Shown here: piece after piece, positions 29,993-39,318 of the stretch | Layout: each line of letters begins with the position of its first letter | How positions within the stretch are numbered: position 1 is the first letter of the stretch | Source of the DNA: Anaerolineae bacterium | GTDB lineage: Bacteria; Chloroflexota; Anaerolineae; Aggregatilineales; UBA2796 | Reading direction: 5' to 3' | Length of the DNA: 64,000 bases | Assembly (NCBI GenBank): GCA_019637615.1 | Contig: JAHBVJ010000019.1 | Span: forward strand, 1 to 64,000 | The notes under the pieces: model-generated | Database searches by the model: none | What the model saw: only the letters and a program-made list of their open reading frames with translations | What the model was told of the DNA's origin: nothing | Translations under genes and position numbers: made by a program

Positions 29993-32215
29993 CTATGCTG
30001 ATTCAACGGGTGTCTCAGCGTCGGGCGGAGTCAGCTGTTTGATCAGACGTCGCCGCAACCATAACACACCTTGATCGATGTGCATCAGGTAGAGAATGCC
30101 CGCGAGCGCCGTCAAAAGCGTGATTACACTGCCTATGAAGAAGCGCTGTGGCAAGAACTGGAATGTAACGATGAACTGTTCATCTGATCTTGGTAAGACA
30201 ACCCCGATTTGTCCGCCAACAGATTCGAGGTTCGCGGATTCACCGTTGATAGCGGCTGTCCAACCGGGATAAGCCAATTCTTGCACGGTTGCGACCACAT
30301 CTTGATCAGTGCGTCCATTCACTACCAACGCGATACGGTCATAGTCTCGACCATAGCGCGTGATAGGTGTGGTCGCCGTGACAGGTAGCGATTCGGGATG
30401 GGCATCCAAATCGGCTCTAGTCACTGTAAAGGCATACTCGTATTCACCGTCACGGCGATACATGCACGGGCGTTTCTCCGGTTCAAAAGGATCAGCGCTT
30501 TCGGGCATAGCAACGTAACCATTTGCTTCCATCCACGCGTCATCAAAGTGGATTACGCCAATCGCAAACTCCGGCATCGAGGGTTGAGAGGCATCCGACT
30601 TTGGAATGAGCGATCCCTTATAGATGGTCGAGGCAATTGCTTCAGGGTGATAGAAATCCGAGGCCACCCACCCATGTCGTACTTGGTTACGCAAGTACGT
30701 GAAGATGTTGTGATAGTCGAGTGTCCAGACGGAAAGCTCCCGATCTGGATACTGCTTACGCAACCACGAGATGCAGTAGTCTTCCCACGGATCTTCCGGC
30801 TGGATGAAGAATTCTCCCCAACTAGTCTGCCATTGACGCACCACATCATAGCTGGCGACACCACTTGGAACGATCAAGACCAAAGCCAAGATTGCCAGCA
30901 TCGGCTTCTGCACAGAAGGGGCGGAAAACCACGAGTTGCTCCACCAGACTGGCTTGCTCACTAGGTCACGCCAGAGAACGTCCGCGCCCATTGCGATGAG
31001 GATAGCTACCCACAGCGAGGCCAGCCCCAAAACACGGGCGACATGCCGAAATTGATTCGCCAGCGGAATTGCCTGATATGACCACTCGATGATCGGGTTT
31101 TGACCCGCACCCCACAATGTGCAAAAGATGACGATGAACACGCCGCCAATGGCAACCTGCCAGTACAGCGGCGGGAGTTTCCGACGGAGCAAAACGAATA
31201 CAAGTGCAGCTGCCCCGATCAAGCCAGCATACCATGCAGGGCTGATGTAGCTGTAATAGCTGTATGCGGTGCCCGTTGGGATCAGCACACTTTCCTGCAT
31301 GTCTTTGACATTGTTAAAGAAGAACCCAATGATGCCACCCAGATCAGCGCGATAGTCTTGTGCTACCGTTGATTCGCCAATGTAATCGCGCTTGGCCCAC
31401 AGCGGCAACATGGTGATCATGCTCAAACTGAGGGCGACGCCCAGCGCTACACCGACTAGAATCAGCTTTGACCAATTGATGACAAGTTGGTGCTGCGGCT
31501 TGTTATCGATGAGCGTAGTTTTGATGCCGAACGCACAGACTAAGGATAAAATGCCAATGGTGAGGACGAGCGCAGGCGGGAACCACGGTAGTCCAGTCCA
31601 GATGACGAGCGAAAAAGCGATTGCCACCATCATAATAGGCCAGCGCTTATACCCTTTGAATATCCCGATCACGCCCGCAAAAATCCACGGGAAATAGGCT
31701 TGCACAATGGTTAGAGCATAGTGACCTTGCGATAGGAATGAATGCATGTTGCCTTTGCCAAGGCAGAGCATCGCCAACAGCATCCGCCCCAGAAAGCCAA
31801 GGCCAAGCACGCGGGCAACAGCCCACCCACCCAGTCCGGCCATGATAGCAGTCAAAGCGATGGAAACTTTGATCCCGTTGTGGGTGCCAAATAGGATGCA
31901 AGGCCACGCGATGAAAGGATTAAACGCAAACGAAACAGGATTTTCGAGCAGAGGGTCACCAAATTCCAGATAAGGCTGCCACAGTGGAATATAACCCTTA
32001 GCAGGGAGCAACGTACCGAGCGCGTAGGAGGTTCTCGTCATGTATTCAGCCTCGCCACCTCCCAAGCGCAACGCAGGATCCATATCTGTAAAAAGAGACG
32101 TCGCCCAGATGCCAACGAGGACAATAAAGATGAGTTCAGCGGCGATAGAAATTAGCTTAATCGAGGCGGCCTGACGTGATGGCGACTTTAACACGGTAAA
32201 CTTAGTCCTACCCAT
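29993..32215 (-). CDS. Large polytopic membrane protein, GT-C/YfhO-like
   Basis: 740 residues with about a dozen hydrophobic segments, including ISIAAELIFIVLVGIWATSL, LVIWTGLPWFPPALVLTIGI and LVIVPSGVASYDVV-like LALVLIVPSG, a non-membrane block of about 200 residues (500-690) and a final helix GSVITLLTALAGILYLM. The layout resembles YfhO and other lipid-sugar transferases of the GT-C fold, with an early conserved region (MDPALRLGGGEAEYMTR) in the first loop. It probably transfers sugars from polyprenyl carriers outside the membrane. CTTTAA/CCTTAA repeats about 65 nt upstream of the start suggest regulation by the neighbouring two-component system. Confidence 0.75.
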   Translation of the reverse strand: MGRTKFTVLKSPSRQAASIKLISIAAELIFIVLVGIWATSLFTDMDPALRLGGGEAEYMTRTSYALGTLLPAKGYIPLWQPYLEFGDPLLENPVSFAFNPFIAWPCILFGTHNGIKVSIALTAIMAGLGGWAVARVLGLGFLGRMLLAMLCLGKGNMHSFLSQGHYALTIVQAYFPWIFAGVIGIFKGYKRWPIMMVAIAFSLVIWTGLPWFPPALVLTIGILSLVCAFGIKTTLIDNKPQHQLVINWSKLILVGVALGVALSLSMITMLPLWAKRDYIGESTVAQDYRADLGGIIGFFFNNVKDMQESVLIPTGTAYSYYSYISPAWYAGLIGAAALVFVLLRRKLPPLYWQVAIGGVFIVIFCTLWGAGQNPIIEWSYQAIPLANQFRHVARVLGLASLWVAILIAMGADVLWRDLVSKPVWWSNSWFSAPSVQKPMLAILALVLIVPSGVASYDVVRQWQTSWGEFFIQPEDPWEDYCISWLRKQYPDRELSVWTLDYHNIFTYLRNQVRHGWVASDFYHPEAIASTIYKGSLIPKSDASQPSMPEFAIGVIHFDDAWMEANGYVAMPESADPFEPEKRPCMYRRDGEYEYAFTVTRADLDAHPESLPVTATTPITRYGRDYDRIALVVNGRTDQDVVATVQELAYPGWTAAINGESANLESVGGQIGVVLPRSDEQFIVTFQFLPQRFFIGSVITLLTALAGILYLMHIDQGVLWLRRRLIKQLTPPDAETPVESA

Positions 32216-32277
32216 AGGCGTACGCGTACTGTAAGGTAAATTTAGTGCATGAGAATAGCCAGCTTTTGCGCATCCGA

Positions 32278-32294
32278 CTTTAAGGCTACCTTAA
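32278..32294. promoter_or_regulatory. CTTTAA/CCTTAA direct repeat before the membrane protein and regulator genes
   Basis: CTTTAA (32278-32283) and CCTTAA (32289-32294), 11 bp apart, followed by GATG as at 29162. It lies about 62 nt before the minus-strand start at 32215 and 98 nt before the plus-strand regulator at 32393, so it may control both. Confidence 0.5.
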
Positions 32295-32392
32295 GATGCG
32301 ATAGATCGTTAGACTTTGGAAAGATGCTAAAGTATTCCGCAGTCGCGATGCAACTAATGTAGGCATCTATGTATTTTGATTGAGGTTGTTGC

Positions 32393-33097
32393 ATGAGTCA
32401 ACACATATTGGTTGTCGATGACGACACGCTAATCACGCGCAGTCTAGCGTATCACCTACAAACTGCGGGTTATTTGACCTCGATAGCTGCTAGCGCCGAA
32501 GAAGCATTGACGATGATCCAGACAAAAGCCCCGGATGCCATTCTGCTCGACGTAGGACTACCCGGTATGAGTGGTTTCGATGTACTGCGCAACTTTCAGC
32601 GTGAAACCCTAGCGCCCGTCATATTCGTAACGGCACGCCGACGCGAACTGGACGAAGTGTATGGTTTGGAACTTGGTGCGGATGACTATATTACTAAGCC
32701 ATTTGACATTGATGTGCTGCTGGCGCGCCTCAAGACCGTCCTGCGACGTTCGGCACTAAGCCAAGAAAACTTGGCGCAGCGGCAGCCAATTGATATTGGG
32801 GATCTCTCCATCGATCCACAACGACACGTTGTCATGCTGCGCGGGCGCGAAGTAGAACTCGCCCCGAAGGAATTCGATCTGCTATATGCATTGGCACAAG
32901 AAGCTGGCAACGTAATTAGTGTCGATACGCTGCTCTCGCGGATTTGGGGATCACGCTGGATCGGTGAAAGCCAAACCGTGTATGTCCATGTACGGTGGCT
33001 GCGCGAGAAAATCGAAGATGATCCCGCCCAGCCACGCCGATTGCTCACCGTGAAGGGCGTAGGCTATAAGCTCGTTGCGCCAACGGCAAAAGCATAG
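32393..33097 (+). CDS. OmpR-family response regulator
   Basis: 234 residues. Receiver domain: HILVVDDDTLITR (acid pocket), AILLDVGLPGMSG (phospho-Asp), VIFVTARRRE (Thr) and DDYITKPFDIDVLLARL (Lys). C-terminal winged helix: RHVVMLRGREVELAPKEFDL, LYALAQEAGNVISVDTLLSR and TVYVHVRWLREKIED, VKGVGYKLV. The histidine kinase gene begins 17 nt later, so they form a standard two-component pair. Likely targets are the CCTTAA repeats in the gap upstream and near 29.15 kb. Confidence 0.93.
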   Translation: MSQHILVVDDDTLITRSLAYHLQTAGYLTSIAASAEEALTMIQTKAPDAILLDVGLPGMSGFDVLRNFQRETLAPVIFVTARRRELDEVYGLELGADDYITKPFDIDVLLARLKTVLRRSALSQENLAQRQPIDIGDLSIDPQRHVVMLRGREVELAPKEFDLLYALAQEAGNVISVDTLLSRIWGSRWIGESQTVYVHVRWLREKIEDDPAQPRRLLTVKGVGYKLVAPTAKA

Positions 33098-33113
33098 TGT
33101 CCGGTGGTTATAT

Positions 33114-34538
33114 ATGCTGCATAAACTCCAAACTCAACTTGTGGTGAGCCACGCGCTGCCGTTAATCGTCCTTTCCATCATTTTGTATCCCGTCATTTTG
33201 TACCTGCTGGAAACACGCTATTCGATAGACAACCTGCGTTATGAGATGGAGCAGCAGGGCAATTTGATTCTGGAGTTGGGCAAGAACGATGTCACGGGAT
33301 GGAACGATTTGAAAAGCGCGGAACGGATGATAGACCGCGTCCGACCCTATTTGCGATCCCGTGTGATGATTCTGGATAAAGACGGCGTGTTGCTGGCCTC
33401 TAGTCTTCCTTCGGATGATAACCGCAAAGGTAAGGTGATCCATGCGGGTGTAGTGCTGGATGCTATGGAGGGACATACAGCGTGGGATGTGGATTACAAC
33501 AGCTTTATGCAGGCACGGATCGTGGATGTGGCACGCCCCATCAGCGATCCGGCTGGCGGCGTGATCGGTGTGCTGCGCTTTTCGCACGATGTCACCGAGA
33601 TCGAACAGTCGATCATCCCCTTGCGTACGACGGTGATCATCGCGTTCGGGATCGGGTTGGCTACCGCGCTCGCGGTCGGGTTATTCTTCGCGCAGTCGTT
33701 AAGCTTGCCGTTGCAGCGCTTGAAAGCTGCCGTCACCGCCCTCGCACCGGGATCAGTGCAAGCTAGTCCGCTGCCAGAACACGGCCCCGACGAAGTGCGC
33801 ACGATTGCGACCAGCTACAATCAACTGCTCCGGCATTTACGCAAGATGGAAGCAGAACGGCGACAATTATTAGCAAATATCGTCCATGAGCTTGGCACTC
33901 CATTAGGTGCGGTCAAGGCCGCCACGCAAGCCTTGCAGCGCGGAGCGATCAACGATCTACAGTTTGCCCAAGACCTCGTGGTTGGCATCAACAGCCAAAT
34001 CGATCAGTTGAGCTTGCTCGTCGATGATCTTTCGTTACTGGGCGAGACGGAAATCCGGGAGCCAGTCATCCGGCGCGAGTGGATTGACCTCAAGGCGCTG
34101 GTTGTGGTGAAATGCAGCGCCTATCAACCACTGATCGCGGACAAACGGATTACGCTCATCTATCACCTGCCCGATGAGCCGCTCTCGATATATGCAGACG
34201 AGATACGCGTGGCGCAAATCCTCGCCAATTTGATACAGAATGCCTTCAAGTACACGCCATCCAACGGTCAGATCGATATTTCAGTGGAAAAAGATAACCA
34301 GGGCACAAAATCATTCGCTGTGCTGCGCGTAAAAGATACAGGTCCCGGCATCGCGGCAGATGAGCAAGAAGCGATCTTCCAAATTCAATATCGCAGCCCG
34401 CGACAGAGGCACATCAAACAAGGCATGGGCATCGGGTTGGCGGTGGCGCATCGGCTATCTGAAGCGCATGGGGGGACGCTGGCGGTGACGAGCGAGTTAG
34501 GCGCGGGTGCAACCTTTACGCTGCGTTTGCCGATATAA
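33114..34538 (+). CDS. Sensor histidine kinase
   Basis: 474 residues from ATG 33114 (GGTGG upstream). First membrane helix about 10-31, extracytoplasmic sensor about 35-170, second helix about 175-200 (TTVIIAFGIGLATALAVGLF), HAMP segment (LPLQRLKAAVTALAPGS), dimerisation/H-box LANIVHELGTPLGAVKAATQ, and the ATPase domain with N-box ANLIQNAFKYTPSNGQ, VKDTGPGIAADEQE and GMGIGLAVAHRLSE. The H-box has H-E-L-G-T-P, with Gly where most kinases have R or S. Partner of the OmpR-type regulator. The sensed signal is unknown, though the glycan genes beside it suggest envelope stress or sugar supply. Confidence 0.93.
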   Translation: MLHKLQTQLVVSHALPLIVLSIILYPVILYLLETRYSIDNLRYEMEQQGNLILELGKNDVTGWNDLKSAERMIDRVRPYLRSRVMILDKDGVLLASSLPSDDNRKGKVIHAGVVLDAMEGHTAWDVDYNSFMQARIVDVARPISDPAGGVIGVLRFSHDVTEIEQSIIPLRTTVIIAFGIGLATALAVGLFFAQSLSLPLQRLKAAVTALAPGSVQASPLPEHGPDEVRTIATSYNQLLRHLRKMEAERRQLLANIVHELGTPLGAVKAATQALQRGAINDLQFAQDLVVGINSQIDQLSLLVDDLSLLGETEIREPVIRREWIDLKALVVVKCSAYQPLIADKRITLIYHLPDEPLSIYADEIRVAQILANLIQNAFKYTPSNGQIDISVEKDNQGTKSFAVLRVKDTGPGIAADEQEAIFQIQYRSPRQRHIKQGMGIGLAVAHRLSEAHGGTLAVTSELGAGATFTLRLPI

Positions 34539-34559
34539 ACAACATCGGGGCACGCATTG

Positions 34560-34991
34560 TTATTCGGCACAGTGACGACATTGCCCGAAAATCGCGAGAT
34601 GATCGATACGTGCCTTGAAGCCATATTTATTATTCAACTCTTGACGCAAAAGGTCGAACTGTGCGTCTTCCAACTCTGTCACGCCACCGCACGATAGACA
34701 AATCAGGTGGTGATGTGGGTGGGTCAGCAGTTGATATACGGCTGCATCCGCGCCAATGTCCGTCTCCGCCACGAGCTGAACTTGCTTGAGCCACTGCAAA
34801 ATCCGATAGATAGTCGTGTCGGATAAGTCTTGCTCTTTATATTCGTGCTGGATATACGTGCGAATGTTTTGAATCGTGACGTGTCCCGTTAGGTTGCACA
34901 TCGCCTCGATTACGATCCGCCGTTGCAGCGTAACCCGCTCGCCATTTGCCTTTATCTTGCCGATTATGCTATTTAATTGATCCATGAGCAC
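34560..34991 (-). CDS. Fur-family metalloregulator
   Basis: 143 residues starting GTG 34991 or ATG 34985 (MDQLNSIIGKIKANGERV). Winged helix TLQRRIVIEAMCNLTGHVTI, DTTIYRILQWLKQVQLV; regulatory metal site HPHHHLICLSCGG with a second Cys pair CRHC near the end (structural zinc, CxxC...CxxC). Fur, Zur and Nur types share this. It faces the CbiMQO operon across a 229-bp gap, so control of nickel/cobalt or zinc uptake is likely. No perfect Fur box was seen; inverted words TGTAAGTTTATACA and the 8-bp repeat at 35130-35150 are candidates. Confidence 0.88.
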   Translation of the reverse strand: MLMDQLNSIIGKIKANGERVTLQRRIVIEAMCNLTGHVTIQNIRTYIQHEYKEQDLSDTTIYRILQWLKQVQLVAETDIGADAAVYQLLTHPHHHLICLSCGGVTELEDAQFDLLRQELNNKYGFKARIDHLAIFGQCRHCAE

Positions 34992-35103
34992 TTAAGCCCC
35001 ACATTGCTAAAGGTATTCAGGGTAACACCGTCTAAGAGTCGAGATTGTCCTTGGGATGCTGAAACGTGCAAATTTTCTAAGCTAGTTGTAAAATATTGCT
35101 TGT

Positions 35104-35150
35104 GTAAGTTTATACATCTAGCGCAAGATTCTCAAGAGGCTATCTTGAGA
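35104..35150. promoter_or_regulatory. Inverted repeats in the fur-cbiM gap
   Basis: TGTAAGTTTATACA near 35104-35117, and TCTCAAGA (35130-35137) with TCTTGAGA (35143-35150) around a 5-nt loop. They lie 70-115 nt before the cbiM start and could be the operator of the Fur-family regulator or a transcript hairpin. No cobalamin riboswitch core was seen. Confidence 0.4.
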
Positions 35151-35199
35151 TCGCTCTTTCGATCAGCCCAGTGACGTTAAGTTGAGGAAGGCATCAACA

Positions 35200-36171
35200 T
35201 TGTTTACTCCAATTTTCGCCATGCACATTCCCGATGGTTTGTTGAGCATTCCGGTCGCGCTTATCGGATGGATATTATTGATCGCACTCGTCGGTATTGC
35301 CCTACGACAAACACGCAAAGAACTAGGGGATCGTCAAATTCCGTTGATGGGCATCTTAGCGGCGTTTATTTTCGCGGCGCAGATGATCAACTTCCCTGTC
35401 ACGGGCGGGACTTCGGGGCACTTGCTAGGCGGCGCGTTGGTTGCGATTCTGCTAGGGCCGTGGGCGGCAGTGTTGGTCATGACTAGCGTCATCGGTGTAC
35501 AAGGGCTGCTGTTTCAAGATGGTGGTTTGCTCGCGATGGGCTTCAACATCTTCAATATGGGTATCGTGTCGGCCTTTGTCGGCTACGGTACCTACAACTT
35601 CATCCGCAGAATTCTTGGCACATCGCCAACCGTTCAGTTGATCGGAACCGGTATCGGCGCATGGCTTGGCGTGGTATTGGCAGCGGCATTGACAGCGCTA
35701 GAACTTGCTGTTTCCGGCACGTCTCCGTTGAACATTGCCTTGCCCGCGATGGTAGGCATCCACGTCTTAATTGGGATCGGTGAAGCGCTGATTTCAGTAG
35801 CGGCGGTGGCCTTCGTGCGGCAAACACGCCCCGATCTGATCGGCAGCAGTGCCAAAACCGCCAGCAGCGGCTCAGGCTGGATCGCCGTCGGGCTACTCAT
35901 CGCCATCGGGATCGCGTTTGCGTCGCCCCTTGCCAGCAAAAGTCCCGATGGGCTTGATAGCGTGGCGCAGCAAAACGGCTTCAGCGATAAAGCCCAGAGT
36001 GCGCCCTATCAGGTATTGCCCGATTACACTGTGCCATTCATCCATGACGAAGCCGCCACGACCATTGCAGCAGGCGTGATCGGCGTGCTCGTGGTGGCGG
36101 GACTTGGCTACGGCGTGGCGAAAATGAGCGCCCGCAAGTCCAAAGATATGCTGGACAGCACAACGAACTAG
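35200..36171 (+). CDS. cbiM: Cobalt/nickel ECF transporter S component CbiM with PDGLE domain
   Basis: 323 residues from TTG 35200 (GAGGAAGG 8 nt upstream). After a short signal-like LFTPIFA comes MHIPDGLLSIP: in CbiM/NikM the Met-His pair binds the metal at the exposed N-terminus, so either cleavage before Met or a start at ATG 35221 is needed. Seven or so membrane helices follow, with the conserved FAAQMINFPVTGGTSGHLLG. Near residue 265 a PDGL motif (SKSPDGLDSVAQQNG) and a final helix form the PDGLE domain, which stands for CbiN. Next genes are cbiQ and cbiO. Confidence 0.92.
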   Translation: MFTPIFAMHIPDGLLSIPVALIGWILLIALVGIALRQTRKELGDRQIPLMGILAAFIFAAQMINFPVTGGTSGHLLGGALVAILLGPWAAVLVMTSVIGVQGLLFQDGGLLAMGFNIFNMGIVSAFVGYGTYNFIRRILGTSPTVQLIGTGIGAWLGVVLAAALTALELAVSGTSPLNIALPAMVGIHVLIGIGEALISVAAVAFVRQTRPDLIGSSAKTASSGSGWIAVGLLIAIGIAFASPLASKSPDGLDSVAQQNGFSDKAQSAPYQVLPDYTVPFIHDEAATTIAAGVIGVLVVAGLGYGVAKMSARKSKDMLDSTTN

Positions 36172-36203
36172 CGTTAATCAGCGCATTAGGAATAGCACCT
36201 GCC

Positions 36204-36995
36204 ATGAATACCTATTTGAACGAGCGCTTTGAGGCGGGCGACAGCCTCTTGCACCGCACCGATGCCCGTCTCAAGCTGATCGTAGCGCTGGCTTTGATCT
36301 TCGGGATCGTGCTCACGCCGCCGGCTGCGTGGCCTGCCTATCCGCTGCTGTGGGCGTTAGTGGCCTCGTTGGCGATTCTGGGCAATGTCAGCCCGTGGCG
36401 GCTGGCGCGGCTGGGATCGGTAGCCTTGCCGTTTACGCTGGCGGCGGCGACACTGCTGTTCACGACGCCGGGGCGTCCGCTCGTCGCGATTTTTGGGTTG
36501 ACGGTGAGTGATGCAGGGTTCGCGCGCTTCGCTGCTATCATGATCAAGAGTTGGCTGGCGGTGCAGGTAACACTGTTGTTGTCAATCACGACCCATTTTA
36601 CGAATATCTTATGGGCATTGAGCAGTCTGCATTTGCCGGACACGTTGGTCGCCATTATCGGCTTTATGTACCGCTATCTGTTCACGTTGAAAGACGAAGT
36701 AGATCGCCTGCTGCGCGCCCGAACTGCGCGCAGCGCTCGTTTGGATGATCACAAAGCGGGCGGCAGTCTTATGTGGCGTGCCAGAGTCGCGGGCGGCATG
36801 GTCGGCAATTTGTTTTTGCGCAGCTATCAACGCAGCGAACGTGTTCATGCCGCGATGTTGTCACGTGGCTATACGGGTCAGATGATGGTCGCGCATCCAC
36901 CGCCTATCGATATGCGTGCGATTGCCTATGCTGTAGCGCCAATCGCCGCCCTTGTGGTGATTGAATTATTGGCACTCTTGTACTGGAACCGCTAA
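36204..36995 (+). CDS. cbiQ: ECF transporter T component CbiQ
   Basis: 263 residues, polytopic. Start (MNTYLNERFEAGDSLLHRTD then ARLKL) and the two coupling helices with A-R-x motifs, LLRARTARSARLDDHKAGGS and SERVHAAMLSRGYTGQMM, match CbiQ/EcfT: the A-R-x-A-R and A-M-x-x-R-G words bind the ATPases. It lies 32 nt after cbiM and 2 nt before cbiO. It joins the substrate component to the ATPase in the inner membrane. Confidence 0.92.
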   Translation: MNTYLNERFEAGDSLLHRTDARLKLIVALALIFGIVLTPPAAWPAYPLLWALVASLAILGNVSPWRLARLGSVALPFTLAAATLLFTTPGRPLVAIFGLTVSDAGFARFAAIMIKSWLAVQVTLLLSITTHFTNILWALSSLHLPDTLVAIIGFMYRYLFTLKDEVDRLLRARTARSARLDDHKAGGSLMWRARVAGGMVGNLFLRSYQRSERVHAAMLSRGYTGQMMVAHPPPIDMRAIAYAVAPIAALVVIELLALLYWNR

Positions 36996-36997
36996 CG

Positions 36998-37717
36998 ATG
37001 AGTGAACCGATCATACAGGTTGAAGGGTTGTCCTTTCGTTATCCAGATGGCAACCTCGCATTAAACAACGTCTCGTTCAAGATCGCGCCTAATGAAAAAG
37101 TGGCACTAGTTGGGCCGAATGGCGGCGGCAAATCGACCCTGCTGCTGCATCTCAACGGAGTGCTGACCAGCAGCACTGGCAAGATCACGATCAACGGGTT
37201 GTCGTTGGCGGAAGAAAACCTCGGCAAGATCCGCGCGTGGGTGGGATTGGTGTTCCAGAACCCCGATGATCAGCTTTTTTCGCCGCGTGTGCGTCAGGAT
37301 GTGGCCTTTGGCCCGTTGCACATGGGGTTGTCGGAAGCTGAAGTCCAACGACGCGTCGATCAAGCGTTAGCGACGGTGGGCATCCAGTCCTATGCGGATC
37401 GAATCAGCCACCATCTGAGCGTAGGTGAAAAGAAACGCGTCGCGATGGCAACAGTACTCAGCATGGACGCCAAGATTCTGGTGCTCGATGAACCTTCTGC
37501 TGGCCTCGATCCCCGTGGACGACGCAATCTGATCGACATGTTGCGCGGCTTCGACCAGCACACGATGATCATCAGCACACACGACATGCGCCTCGCCTAT
37601 GAACTATGCCCACACACCATCGTGTTGGATCATGGCTGCATCGCGGCGGATGGCCCGACCAGCGACATCCTGTTGAATCAAGAATTGATGGAGCAGCACG
37701 GCTTGGAATGCCCATGA
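36998..37717 (+). CDS. cbiO: ECF transporter ATPase CbiO
   Basis: 239 residues, an ABC ATPase: Walker A VGPNGGGKSTLLLHL, Q-loop LVFQNPDDQLFS, signature HLSVGEKKRVAMAT (L-S-x-G), Walker B ILVLDEPSAGLD, H-loop IISTHDMRLA. The Q-loop sequence F-Q-N-P-D-D-Q is typical of ECF ATPases. It powers metal import. Only 2 nt follow cbiQ, and it is the last gene of the unit. Confidence 0.93.
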   Translation: MSEPIIQVEGLSFRYPDGNLALNNVSFKIAPNEKVALVGPNGGGKSTLLLHLNGVLTSSTGKITINGLSLAEENLGKIRAWVGLVFQNPDDQLFSPRVRQDVAFGPLHMGLSEAEVQRRVDQALATVGIQSYADRISHHLSVGEKKRVAMATVLSMDAKILVLDEPSAGLDPRGRRNLIDMLRGFDQHTMIISTHDMRLAYELCPHTIVLDHGCIAADGPTSDILLNQELMEQHGLECP

Positions 37718-37809
37718 GAGTGCGAAGAGCGAGTTTTTAAAAGTAGGCAGGATAGGGTAAAGTGACAGAGTAATACAACGAAATCCTATTCGACCGACTT
37801 AAGTGAACT

Positions 37810-39204
37810 ATGGCAACCCTTGTAATGAAATTCGGCGGTTCGCTCACTTCCGACGTGAAGCGGTTGACCCGTGTCGCGCAAGTGATCATGGCGGAATCGC
37901 TGGCGTGGAAACGTATGATTGTGGTGGTCTCTGCGATGGCGGGCGCAACCGACACCTTGAGTCAGGCAATTGAGCAAGCCGCTTTGCACAACGCCCCCGG
38001 TTATCGTCGGGCGGTAGCGGAGCTGCGTGAGAGTCATCTCGGCTTACTAATGGCACTGTTCCCTTCGCTGCCCATTCAGCATATGCTCACGGCACAGTTA
38101 GATAATACCCTCTCTACGGTGCTGACCACTTGCGATCGTATCTATGCCCATCGCGAAGCCCTGCCGCGTGACCGCGATATTGTGATGGCAACGGGCGAAC
38201 AAATGATGGTGCCGATTGTGACGGCGCTTGTACGGCAAGAAGGTCTGCAAACGGCATCCGTCAACGCCGAATCGGTCATGATTACCGACGATAAACACCA
38301 GAACGCCCATCCCCTGCTGGACGTGATCGATGAGCGAGTGGAGCAGGTGATCCGTCCTCTGCTGGAATCTGGCATCGTACCGATCATCGCGGGGTTTGTC
38401 GGCGCGACCAAAACCGGCGCGGTGACGACATTGGGGCGTGGTGGCAGCGATTACACCGCGACCACTTTGGCTGCTTCGTTGCGCGCAGATGAGGTCTGGA
38501 TATGGACGACCGTCGATGGTGTGATGTCGGCTGATCCTCAGCTTGTTCCCGGTGCGCGCGTGATCCCCACCTTGTCTTACGAAGAGGTCGGTGAACTCTC
38601 GTATTTCGGCGCGCGCGTGCTGCATCCACGTGCCGTTGAACCGCTGCAAGCACAGGGCATCCCGCTGCGGGTACGCAATCCGTTCAATCTTGATCACGCA
38701 GGTACGCTGATTCAGGCCAATGCAGAGGCGCAGAACAGCTCGATCAAAGCCGTTACTGCCGTTGATGGCCTGTGCTTATACACCAGCGGACGCCCGCTCG
38801 ATACTGGCGAATTTGTCAGCCGGATTCACCGCATCGTGGGGCGTACCGTGACGGGGCCAGTGATCGTGATGCAAAGTCATTTCCGCAGTGTGGTCGTGTT
38901 CGTTGTGCCCACCAATGAAGGCCCCAACGCGGTCACCACTGCCAAAGATCGGCTCTCGGCACAGCTTACAGGGTGGGAAATTGTGCCCGTCAAAGTCATC
39001 ACACTGATGGGTACGCCGGGGTTTTCCGAGTCTGCGCTGATCAGCCCGATCCGTCCTTTAGCGTCGGCGGTAGGGCCGGGTGATCGCTATATCTTGTGCG
39101 TCAACCCGTCCGAAGCACAAAGTGTCGTTCGCCAATTGCACAAATTAACGGAAAATTCAGTTGACTCGGTGGATCAGCAAGTATGGCCTCCTACCCGCAG
39201 CTAG
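37810..39204 (+). CDS. Aspartate kinase
   Basis: 464 residues. MKFGGSLTSDVKR is the amino acid kinase signature; GEQMMVPIVTALVRQEG, TLGRGGSDYTATTLA (substrate loop) and WIWTTVDGVMSADPQLVPGA with SYEEVGELSYFGARVLHPRA follow the lysC/thrA pattern. The last 150 residues carry ACT-like regulatory domains (SSIKAVTAVDGLCLYTS, VVFVVPTNEG). It makes aspartyl-phosphate for lysine, threonine and methionine synthesis. Single gene; next an FHA protein at 39319. No T-box or SAM element was seen upstream. Confidence 0.9.
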   Translation: MATLVMKFGGSLTSDVKRLTRVAQVIMAESLAWKRMIVVVSAMAGATDTLSQAIEQAALHNAPGYRRAVAELRESHLGLLMALFPSLPIQHMLTAQLDNTLSTVLTTCDRIYAHREALPRDRDIVMATGEQMMVPIVTALVRQEGLQTASVNAESVMITDDKHQNAHPLLDVIDERVEQVIRPLLESGIVPIIAGFVGATKTGAVTTLGRGGSDYTATTLAASLRADEVWIWTTVDGVMSADPQLVPGARVIPTLSYEEVGELSYFGARVLHPRAVEPLQAQGIPLRVRNPFNLDHAGTLIQANAEAQNSSIKAVTAVDGLCLYTSGRPLDTGEFVSRIHRIVGRTVTGPVIVMQSHFRSVVVFVVPTNEGPNAVTTAKDRLSAQLTGWEIVPVKVITLMGTPGFSESALISPIRPLASAVGPGDRYILCVNPSEAQSVVRQLHKLTENSVDSVDQQVWPPTRS

Positions 39205-39318
39205 TCGCTGTTCTGGACTGTTTGGGTGGGTATGCGGTGCATCCCGATTTGCCTTGATCCGCTATCCGTTTCACGCTTGCCTTGCGCTATAATCAGCGAC
39301 AAGCGAAATGGAGATACT

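Noticed and set aside
34992..35199. Cobalamin riboswitch before cbiM
   Set aside because: The conserved B12-box and core stems were not found.
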